From: CAIXOZ01 sp046091285 | GTDB taxonomy: Bacteria > Cyanobacteriota > Cyanobacteriia > PCC-6307 > Cyanobiaceae | Reading direction: 5' to 3' | DNA: 13,050 nucleotides | Assembly (NCBI GenBank): GCA_046091285.1 | Contig: JBJTBH010000069.1 | Span: 1 to 13,050, forward strand | Part shown: piece after piece, positions 5,910-13,050 of the stretch | Position numbering within the stretch: position 1 is the first letter of the stretch | How the letters are laid out: every line of letters begins with the position of its first letter | Notes under the pieces: model-generated | The model's database searches: none | What the model was told of the DNA's origin: nothing | What the model saw: the letters and a program-made list of their open reading frames with translations, nothing else | Program-made: the position numbers and the translations under genes

Positions 5910-7079
5910 GTGAGCGGCGCCCCTCAGCCGCTCGTCCATCGGCCCCGTTCCGTGATCGTGATCGGGGCCGGCATTGTCGGCATGGCCTCGGCCTGGAAGC
6001 TGGTGCATCGCGGCCATCGCGTCACGCTGCTGGATCCCTCCCTGGCCCGATTCGCCTCTGGGCAACCGGGCCCCTGGGATCCGGGGGCCGGATCAGCCAC
6101 CACGGCCCAGCCGCAGGCGCAACGGCTCAGCGGCAGTGAAGCAGCGCTCGGCCTGCTGATGGCCGACGTCTTTCATCGCGCCAGCGGCCGCGCCTGGAGA
6201 TTGCGGCAGCGCTCCCGGGAGCTCTGGGCGCAGTGGGGGCAGCAGCTTGAGGCGCGGGGTCTGCCGCTGGCCCGCAGATCTGGCCTGTTGCTGCTGGCGG
6301 AGGATGCGGCTCAGTGGCAGCGCCAGCAGGCCCTGGTCGCGGAACGCCGAGCGCTTGGCATCCCCCTCGAGCTCTGGTCGGCGGAACACCTGGCCTCGCT
6401 GCAACCCAAGCTGCCTGCCGGCTGCCTGGGTGGCCTGCATTCGCCACGCGATGGCCAGTGCGATCCCGCCGTGGCGCTGGGGCAGCTGCGGATCGATGGC
6501 CAGGGCCAGGGGCTGGAGCTGCTGGCGGAGTCGGCCTGCCGGCTGGAACGGCATCAGGAGAGATGGTGCGTCGCTCTCGAGTCCGGCGGATCGCGCAGCG
6601 CCGAAGGAATCGTGCTGGCGGCGGGCCGGAGCCTGCAAACCCTCTGGCCGGAAGCGGCGGCAGCCGATCCCGCCCCGCGGCTGGCGGCGGTGCTCGGTCA
6701 GGCCCTGGAGCTGCAGCTGCACCCTGGCGATCCGGATCCAGAGCTCTGGCCCGGCTCGATCGCCTGGTGCGGCCTCAACCTCGTGCCCAGGCCCGGCCGG
6801 CGCCTCTGGCTCGGGGCCACGCTGGAGCCGGGGCAGACGGCGGATGCCGAGGCCCTGGAGCGCCTGCGCAGCCTCAACGGTCAGGCACCCGCCTGGCTGC
6901 GGCGGGCTGAGGTGGTGCGTCACTGGCAGGGGCTGCGGGTGAAACCCGAGGGCCAGCCCGCTCCGCTGCTGCTGCAGCCCGCTCAGGGTCTGGTGGTGGC
7001 CGGAGGCACCTACCGCAATGGCGTCCTGCTGGCACCGGCCCTGGCGGAGCTGGTGGTGGAATGCCTGGAGGCCTCCTGA
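5910..7079 (+). CDS. FAD-dependent oxidoreductase, glycine oxidase/D-amino acid oxidase (ThiO/DadA) type
   Basis: 389 residues from the GTG at 5910. The dinucleotide-binding motif is at the N-terminus (VIVIGAGIVGMASAW, Gly19-Gly21-Gly24), with the strand and acidic residue at the end of beta-2 (TLLDPS). The C-terminus carries AGGTYRNGVLLAPALAEL (364-381), the GxYRNGxLLAP signature of ThiO-like oxidases, where the Arg contacts the substrate carboxylate and the loop contacts FAD. Such enzymes oxidise glycine or small amines to imines with H2O2 release; ThiO supplies dehydroglycine for the thiamin thiazole. The region after the FAD motif (GQPGPWDPGAGSATT) differs from the classic ThiO GAS-AAGM-AP stretch, so the substrate is not settled and I give no symbol. 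It begins 62 bp after psbQ and ends 11 bp before the methyltransferase start, so those two are probably co-transcribed. Confidence 0.85.
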   Translation: MSGAPQPLVHRPRSVIVIGAGIVGMASAWKLVHRGHRVTLLDPSLARFASGQPGPWDPGAGSATTAQPQAQRLSGSEAALGLLMADVFHRASGRAWRLRQRSRELWAQWGQQLEARGLPLARRSGLLLLAEDAAQWQRQQALVAERRALGIPLELWSAEHLASLQPKLPAGCLGGLHSPRDGQCDPAVALGQLRIDGQGQGLELLAESACRLERHQERWCVALESGGSRSAEGIVLAAGRSLQTLWPEAAAADPAPRLAAVLGQALELQLHPGDPDPELWPGSIAWCGLNLVPRPGRRLWLGATLEPGQTADAEALERLRSLNGQAPAWLRRAEVVRHWQGLRVKPEGQPAPLLLQPAQGLVVAGGTYRNGVLLAPALAELVVECLEAS

Positions 7080-7090
7080 CGTCCGCGGCG

Positions 7091-7750
7091 ATGGAACGGA
7101 TCTGTGAACCAGAACTGATGGAGGGGGAGGAGCAGGTCGAGGCCTATGCCGCTGCCGATTTCTCCAGCAGTGATCAGGCGGCGGTGACGCGCATCCTCGA
7201 GCTCTGGGCCGAGCAGGGCCGATCGACGAGCCCGGAGCGGATCGTGGACCTGGGCTGCGGGCCCGGCAACCTGACGCTCCCCCTGGCCGAACACCTGCCG
7301 CAGGCGGAGGTGCTCGGACTGGATGGCTCAGGCGCGATGCTGGCCGAGGCCCGGCGGCGCTGCCCCGGCGCCCGCCCCGCCTTCCGCAAGGCCACGCTTC
7401 CGGATCTGCCCGCCGATCTCGGTCGTTTTGAGCTGCTGGTGAGCAACAGCCTCCTGCACCATCTCCATGATCCGGGGGTGCTCTGGGCGGCACTTTCCGC
7501 TCTGGCCGCCCCGGGAGCTGTGGTGGTGGTCAAGGACCTGCGCCGCCCGGCCGATCCCGAGGCGGTGGAGGCCCTGGTGCAGCGCCACGCCGCAACGGCT
7601 CCACCGGTGCTGCAACGCGATTACCGCGCCTCCCTGCACGCCGCCTTCCGGCCCGAGGAGGTGGAGCAGCAGCTGCTCCAGGCCGGCCTGCCGTTGCAGG
7701 TGCGTGCCCTGGAGGATCGCTATCTCGAGGTCTGGGGGCGCCTGAGCTGA
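7091..7750 (+). CDS. Class I SAM-dependent methyltransferase
   Basis: 219 residues from the ATG at 7091, chosen because family members begin just before PELM-(x)n-AYAxADFS; an ATG at 7061 inside the previous gene would add ten unlikely residues. SAM-binding motif I is IVDLGCGPGNLTLPLA (51-66), the acidic residue for the ribose is in LGLDGSGAM (D78), and the post-motif block is LLVSNSLLHHLHDP (115-128), followed by GAVVVVKDLRRP. The fold is the Rossmann-type methyltransferase; the substrate is unknown. In several bacteria this PELM/ADFS type is annotated only as a class I methyltransferase. It follows the FAD oxidase closely on the same strand and ends 17 bp before the stop of the convergent sodC remnant. 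Confidence 0.88.
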   Translation: MERICEPELMEGEEQVEAYAAADFSSSDQAAVTRILELWAEQGRSTSPERIVDLGCGPGNLTLPLAEHLPQAEVLGLDGSGAMLAEARRRCPGARPAFRKATLPDLPADLGRFELLVSNSLLHHLHDPGVLWAALSALAAPGAVVVVKDLRRPADPEAVEALVQRHAATAPPVLQRDYRASLHAAFRPEEVEQQLLQAGLPLQVRALEDRYLEVWGRLS

Positions 7751-7767
7751 CCAGAAGCTCTGATCGA

Positions 7768-8418
7768 TCAGCCCCGTGAGGGGATCACCCCGCAGGCGAA
7801 TCGCGGCCCGTGGAGCCCGGCATGGATGAGCACCGACCGCCCCCGGATCATCGCCAGGTCCTTGAATTGAGGCAATCGGATCGCTGTGGTGGCGCGGCCG
7901 TCCGCATTCACCAGCAGGGCGAGGAGGTCGCCGAGGGGGAGGGATCCCTGGGATGCCGGATGGGCGCCGGAGGCAGCCATGTGCTGGCCGTCACCATGGC
8001 CGTCACTGTGACCGTGAGCCGCGCCTCCTGAGGCTGGATCCCAGTGGCCGCCTGCGGCACCACCAGGAACGATCCGACCATCGACCTGGGCGGGTCCGCA
8101 ATCCGGATGCTCGTGCAGATGGAAGCCGTTGGAACCCGGCGACAGTTGTCAGAGGTCGGGGATCAGCTCCAGCCCTCCTCCAGCACGTGCCCGGAAGGTG
8201 AGCTGACCCAGGGTGGGTCCTACGCCCTGCTCATGCAAGCGGGCGATCGACACGACCAGAGATTGCGCGGCTGGTTCGGCATCAGCAGCACCGAACCTCA
8301 GTGGTGCCGGGCCAAGGCCAAGGCAGGCCCCGATGGCAACCGCTGCTGACAGGGTGACCCGCCAATCGGCGGCCTTGAGGGGGGGATCCCGATCGCATGC
8401 CTTGGGCCCACGGTTCAT
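7768..8418 (-). pseudogene. sodC: Periplasmic Cu/Zn superoxide dismutase, broken by an in-frame TGA
   Basis: One minus-strand frame reads through the whole gene: a signal-peptide-like start (VTLSAAVAIGACLGLG), SIARLHEQGVGPTLGQLTF, LELIPDL, then TGA at 8151-8149, then QLSPGSNGFHLHEHPDCGP, GGHWDPA, GDLLALLVNADGRATT, RGRSVLIHAG and GPRFACGVI. These are the classic SodC blocks, in order. Metal-binding His of GFHLH, of GGHWDP and of IHAG are still present, as are the disulfide Cys of PDC and ACG. Further decay is clear: the GGDNxSDxPxPLGGGG loop after IHAG is deleted (IHAGLHGPRFACG), and the His expected before GDL is not in place. No frameshift is seen, so the loss is probably recent. Functional SodC would detoxify superoxide in the periplasm. 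The codon at the stop is normally Arg or Lys, so a CGA-to-TGA change is plausible. Confidence 0.85.
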
Positions 8419-8464
8419 TCACGGCGGATCGGGCGGACGCTACCAGGGGTTTTTGATGCTGGCT

Positions 8465-8484
8465 GCCGGTGCCAGCCGGTGCCA
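8465..8484. repeat. Tandem duplicated decamer
   Basis: GCCGGTGCCA occurs twice head to tail in the spacer upstream (minus-strand sense) of the sodC remnant. It may be a simple slippage duplication; no function is evident. Confidence 0.6.
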
Positions 8485-8511
8485 CTCTCTCGGCGGATGA
8501 TCCTGACCATC

Positions 8512-8535
8512 AAAAAGCCCCCCGGACTGGGGGGC
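8512..8535 (-). terminator. Rho-independent terminator of the carbonic anhydrase gene
   Basis: On the minus strand, GCCCCCC-AGTCC-GGGGGGC is a perfect 7-bp all-GC stem with a 5-base loop, followed by five Ts (8516-8512). It lies 36 bp past the carbonic anhydrase stop. The same sequence with 9 further bases (8512-8544) recurs exactly at 9689-9721. Confidence 0.85.
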
Positions 8536-8571
8536 GAGGCCGGCTTCAGCGATCAACCGCCAGGCTGATCC

Positions 8572-9462
8572 CTAACGAGCGGCTGAGATGGGGGAGAGCA
8601 GAGCGGGATCATCAACGAGATTGCGCACGCCATGGGCATGGTCTTCCTGGAAGGGATTGGCCTTGAGCCATTTGGCGACCGACAGAATGTCGACCTTGAC
8701 AACCTTGGGCCTGACACTCCAGGTCACCTGAAGAGGAGAGGGAATGGAATTGTATTTCGGCCCTGTTGTTGAGCCGGAATAGACAACGGGTTTGCCGAGG
8801 TTCTCGGGAATAGTGGGGGCAGCCTGATAGCCCATCACGACTCCAAGATCAGCCATCCGAACAAAATCTGCGGCCTTGCGATCATTCACAAGCACGGCCA
8901 CAACGGCTTCAACCCTGAGCTGTGGATTGCCATTCTCCTTGCTCAGACATGAGGCCAGGGTCGGTCCAGGCTTCACCGGAGCCGTGCTGTGAACGAAGTG
9001 AATCTCGATGGTGCTGCCTAGCAGGAGCTCCCCATGCTCCGTCCGTCCAACCTTCTCCGAGACAGGCTTCAGCTCCGCCGCTGTCAGAACACCGTTGTAG
9101 CGATACCCGCTGCCGTGACCATCGCCATCGCCATTGCCGGCATAGGTCGTGTAATCGCCGCCCCGATGCTCAGCGGATTCGTGGAAATGGATATTGCAGA
9201 GATTCATGAAAGCGCGGTTCGGGGCCGCACTGAACACGATCGGGTTGGCCCCCCTGGCCTTGGAGAGGTCGCGTGGTGACTGCGGTCCCGAATGAGCAGC
9301 GCTGGCCGCTTGCAGCAAGGCGGCTCTCTGCCCTTGCACCAGGGCATCAGAAACTGGCTTCCGGCCATGGCCCTCGGACGGCTCCGCCCAGGAGGCAAGG
9401 GGCATCGTTGCCGTCAACAGTGAACCAGCGGCTGCGATCGCAGCGAACATCCTGATGATCAT
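8572..9462 (-). CDS. Secreted delta-class carbonic anhydrase
   Basis: 296 residues from the ATG at 9462, which has AGGGA about 10 nt upstream and gives a clean Sec signal peptide (MIIRMFAAIAAAGSLL..., likely cut after ASWA at about residue 26). The mature protein carries the blocks I associate with bacterial delta-class carbonic anhydrases: NLCNIHFHESAEHRGG (87-102), YAGNGDGDGHGSGYRYNG (107-124), LLLGSTIEIHFVHSTAP (147-162) and a C-terminal ANPFQEDHAHGVRNLV (268-283). His92, His94 and His155 or His158 are candidate zinc ligands. The reaction is CO2 hydration in the periplasm, which would help bicarbonate supply or pH balance. Assignment is by motif memory, so the exact ligands are an inference. 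The gene stands alone between two copies of a terminator repeat and next to a dead sodC, which suggests an acquired or rearranged patch. Confidence 0.75.
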   Translation of the reverse strand: MIIRMFAAIAAAGSLLTATMPLASWAEPSEGHGRKPVSDALVQGQRAALLQAASAAHSGPQSPRDLSKARGANPIVFSAAPNRAFMNLCNIHFHESAEHRGGDYTTYAGNGDGDGHGSGYRYNGVLTAAELKPVSEKVGRTEHGELLLGSTIEIHFVHSTAPVKPGPTLASCLSKENGNPQLRVEAVVAVLVNDRKAADFVRMADLGVVMGYQAAPTIPENLGKPVVYSGSTTGPKYNSIPSPLQVTWSVRPKVVKVDILSVAKWLKANPFQEDHAHGVRNLVDDPALLSPISAAR

Positions 9463-9501
9463 GAAAAGCTTCCCTGTCGATGGAAAGAGCACGATGACCC
9501 G

Positions 9502-9530
9502 AAGGTAGACAGCAAGCGCCACGTCTTCAA
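9502..9530 (-). promoter_or_regulatory. Possible sigma-70 promoter of the carbonic anhydrase gene
   Basis: On the minus strand TTGAAG (9530-9525) and TACCTT (9507-9502) are separated by 17 bases, about 40 bp before the ATG. The match to TTGACA/TATAAT is partial, so this is only a candidate. Confidence 0.25.
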
Positions 9531-9583
9531 CAGGCTTGATGTTTTTGTCATCATCACCACGGCTGGCGAGTGGCGGCCTTTCT

Positions 9584-9628
9584 GCCGCTGGGCCGGAGGC
9601 CCAATCAGCCGCTGGCCGGAGGCCCAAT
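9584..9628. repeat. Near-identical direct repeat, two copies
   Basis: GCCGCTGGGCCGGAGGCCCAAT at 9584-9605 is repeated at 9608-9628 with one G missing. Each copy contains the palindromic core GGCC-GGA-GGCC, so each may fold or bind a dimeric protein. They lie between dnaK and the carbonic anhydrase gene, upstream of the latter. Confidence 0.75.
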
Positions 9629-9688
9629 TAGGCGCGATGGTGATCCCTCCCAGGCCCTCTGGCTTGATTGACGCGTTCAAGGTCCATG

Positions 9689-9712
9689 AAAAAGCCCCCC
9701 GGACTGGGGGGC
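9689..9712 (-). terminator. Rho-independent terminator of dnaK
   Basis: On the minus strand the 7-bp stem GCCCCCC/GGGGGGC with loop AGTCC is followed by TTTTT, 44 bp past the dnaK stop. It is part of the 33-bp repeat (9689-9721) shared exactly with 8512-8544. Directly next to it, CCAGG (9720-9724) and CCTGG (9733-9737) could form a second small hairpin. Confidence 0.88.
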
Positions 9713-9755
9713 GAGGCCGGCCAGGACTTCAGCCCTGGCGATCAGACGTCGAAAC

Positions 9756-11648
<1,893 letters not shown>

Positions 11649-11674
11649 GGGTGGTCCTCCTCAGAGGGATCAAA

Positions 11675-11693
11675 CTGCGGGCATCCTCCGCAG
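11675..11693 (-). promoter_or_regulatory. Small hairpin in the dnaK leader
   Basis: CTGCGG-GCATCCT-CCGCAG is a perfect 6-bp stem with a 7-base loop, starting 26 bp upstream of the dnaK ATG and clear of its Shine-Dalgarno. It lies in the likely 5' leader and might affect mRNA folding. It is not CIRCE (TTAGCACTC-N9-GAGTGCTAA). The function is unproven. Confidence 0.3.
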
Positions 11694-11782
11694 CGGGAGC
11701 CGGTGGGGGCTAGGGGTGGTTGCCGAACCCGGCCGTACGGTGCGAGGGCTCTCCATGGATGCCGATGGTCCCGCCTGAGCCG

Positions 11783-12688
11783 ATGGCCACCGATGGCGCC
11801 ACCGCCCTGCTGGGCGTTCTGGGCGATCCGGTCCGCCATTCCCTCTCACCGGCGATGCATAACGCCGCCCTGCGGGAACTCGGTCTGAACTGGGTCTATC
11901 TGGCCCTGCCCGTACCGGCCGGAGATCTGGCGACGGTGCTGCGGGCCCTGGAGGTGATGGGCTGCCGCGGCCTCAGTGTCACCATCCCCCATAAACAGGC
12001 GGTGGCCAGCCTGGTGCGCGAGCTGCATCCACTGGCGGAACGGATCGGTGCCGTGAACACCCTGGTGCCGCACTTGGAAGGGGGCTGGATCGGCACCAAC
12101 ACCGATGCCGAAGGCTTCCTCGCCCCCCTGCGCCGCGACAGCCAGGTCTGGGAAGGCCGTCGGGCGGTGGTGCTCGGTTGCGGCGGCAGCGCCCGGGCGG
12201 TGGTGGCCGGCCTGGTGGAACTCGGACTGGAGGCGATCACGGTGGCGGCCCGACGCCGCCCGATGCTGGAGGCCTTCGCGGCCGACTGCCGCGCCTTCGC
12301 GCCTCAGCTGCAGACCCTGGAATGGCCGGCAGGTCAGCCGGGTACGGCCTCTCCCCTGCGATCGGCTCTGGCGCAGGCCGACCTGGTGGTCAACACGACA
12401 CCGGTGGGGATGGCCTCAGCGCAGGATCCCAACGCATCCGGGCTCAGCCCGCTGACGGCCGAGGCGCTGGATGCCCTGACGCCGGGAACGGTTGTCTACG
12501 ACCTGATCTACACGCCCCGCCCGACCCGGCTGCTGCAGCTGGCGCAGGAGCGTGGCTGTCGCACCCACGATGGGCTGGAGATGCTGGTGCAGCAGGGGGC
12601 CGCGGCCCTGCGGCTCTGGAGCGGCAGGGAAGAGGTGCCGGTGGCGACGATGCGGGCCGCTGTCCTGGCCCGGCTGCCTGGCGTCTGA
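11783..12688 (+). CDS. aroE: Shikimate dehydrogenase (NADP+)
   Basis: Reduces 3-dehydroshikimate to shikimate with NADPH in the chorismate (aromatic amino acid) pathway. The 301-residue product has the shikimate-binding HSLSPAMHNAAL (19-30), SVTIPHKQA with catalytic Lys71, AVNTL (90-94), GTNTDAEGF with catalytic Asp108, the NADP motif LGCGGSARAVVAGL (131-144), NTTPVGM (204-210) and YDLIYTPRPT; the end GLEMLVQQGAAAL is also typical. The ATG at 11783 is preferred because the family domain begins about 8 residues later. The in-frame ATGs at 11765 and 11759 are possible; GAGGG about 10 nt before 11759 would support that one. The gene diverges from dnaK, and an IS630 left end begins about 15 bp after its stop. 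Confidence 0.95.
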   Translation: MATDGATALLGVLGDPVRHSLSPAMHNAALRELGLNWVYLALPVPAGDLATVLRALEVMGCRGLSVTIPHKQAVASLVRELHPLAERIGAVNTLVPHLEGGWIGTNTDAEGFLAPLRRDSQVWEGRRAVVLGCGGSARAVVAGLVELGLEAITVAARRRPMLEAFAADCRAFAPQLQTLEWPAGQPGTASPLRSALAQADLVVNTTPVGMASAQDPNASGLSPLTAEALDALTPGTVVYDLIYTPRPTRLLQLAQERGCRTHDGLEMLVQQGAAALRLWSGREEVPVATMRAAVLARLPGV

Positions 12689-12702
12689 CGCCGCTCCCCA
12701 CC

Positions 12703-13050
12703 TAGTGTCCCGTCCCGGAAATAGCAACTAGAATAAAGGTGTCGTTCGAGGTGCCTTCTCGTGGTTGGTCGTCCGATGTCTCCGCTGCTTCTCGACGAGG
12801 TCGAAGCCCAGCAGGTGCAGGCCCTCGCCAACTCAAGCTCACTGCCGCATTCGATCGTTCAGCGCGCTCAGATCGTTCTGGCCTGCGGGGCTGGTGAGAC
12901 CAATACGGCAATCGCCAAACGCATGGGCCTGACGGGGATGACCGTCGGCAAGTGGCGCAAGCGCTATCTGGAGCAGGGCCTGGAAGGCCTGCATGACGAG
13001 CTCAGGCCCGGCCGGCCACGCACCTATGAGGACGAGGAAGTGGCGGAAGT
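12703..13050 (+). mobile_element. IS630-family insertion sequence, left end (continues beyond window)
   Basis: The transposase N-terminus at 12761 defines the family. IS630 elements insert at TA and carry short terminal inverted repeats; a TA at 12703-12704 followed by GTGTCCCGTCCCGGAAATAG is the best candidate for the left terminus. The right end is outside the window, so neither the inverted repeat pair nor the TA duplication can be verified. The boundary is therefore approximate. Confidence 0.7.
12761..13050 (+). CDS. IS630-family transposase, N-terminal part (truncated by window edge)
   Basis: 96 complete codons are visible from the GTG at 12761, which has GAGG about 9 nt upstream; the ATG at 12776 is an alternative. 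The product begins VVGRPMSPLLLDEVEAQQVQ, followed by a helix-turn-helix DNA-binding domain (RAQIVLACGAGETNTAIAKR, then TGMTVGKWRKRYLEQGLEGL) and the LHDELRPGRPRTY linker that is characteristic of IS630 transposases. The DDE catalytic domain would follow outside the window. No stop or frameshift is seen in the visible part, so the copy may be active. Confidence 0.9.
   Translation, partial: MVGRPMSPLLLDEVEAQQVQALANSSSLPHSIVQRAQIVLACGAGETNTAIAKRMGLTGMTVGKWRKRYLEQGLEGLHDELRPGRPRTYEDEEVAE

Noticed and set aside
6093..7493. Open 466-codon minus-strand frame opposite the FAD oxidase and methyltransferase
   Set aside because: It spans two plus-strand genes, is low complexity (R, P, A, Q, G) and shows no family features.
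7810..8031. Plus-strand frame of 73 codons over the sodC remnant
   Set aside because: It lies opposite clear SodC motifs and has no protein features of its own.
8149..8151. TGA in sodC read as selenocysteine
   Set aside because: The position is not a catalytic Cys in the family, no SECIS-like hairpin stands out, and the gene has further decay (loop deletion).
9463..9680. N-terminal extension of the carbonic anhydrase up to 9627, or a separate small gene here
   Set aside because: An extension would place about 55 residues before a clear Sec signal peptide and would run through the direct repeats; no RBS or conserved sequence supports either option.
11649..11782. CIRCE/HrcA operator between dnaK and aroE
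   Set aside because: I looked for the TTAGCACTC/GAGTGCTAA inverted repeat and did not find it; only a small unrelated hairpin is present.

Overview
The window reads as chromosomal DNA of a GC-rich unicellular picocyanobacterium (Synechococcus/Cyanobium type). The main evidence is a CyanoQ (PsbQ) lipoprotein gene of photosystem II. It lies among ordinary cyanobacterial housekeeping genes: purU, aroE, a DnaK2-like dnaK and a B12-type radical SAM protein. The genus is inferred from protein style, not from a marker search.

Layout. Positions 1-2700 are an accessory scar. They hold the decayed 3' part of a HigB-like toxin, a broken HigA-like antitoxin, an intact gene of unknown function (564-1733) joined to its neighbours by ATGA and TTGA stop/start overlaps, a degenerate downstream stretch (1730-2078), and an orphan PIN-domain toxin-like ribonuclease on the minus strand (2171-2590). 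This is the part most likely to contain something undescribed: the unknown gene looks like the surviving member of a mobile, defence-like cassette.

Positions 2700-7750 are dense core genome: a radical SAM protein with an N-terminal B12-binding-like region (+), convergent purU (-), divergent psbQ (+), then an FAD-dependent amine oxidase of the ThiO/DadA type and a class I SAM methyltransferase in tandem (+).

Positions 7768-9755 are a minus-strand stretch with a pseudogenised periplasmic Cu/Zn superoxide dismutase, broken by one in-frame TGA and lacking a conserved loop. Next to it is a secreted delta-class carbonic anhydrase whose gene is bracketed by two identical 33-bp terminator-containing repeats. 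Positions 9756-12688 hold dnaK (-) and aroE (+), divergently transcribed. From about 12703 the window enters the left end of an IS630-family insertion sequence, about 15 bp after the aroE stop; its transposase runs off the window edge.

There is no single operon theme. The core genes cover one-carbon/purine metabolism (purU), photosystem II (psbQ), shikimate synthesis (aroE) and protein folding (dnaK). The accessory parts show repeated gain and decay of toxin-antitoxin, periplasmic enzyme and IS elements. I saw no tRNA, rRNA or CRISPR array.
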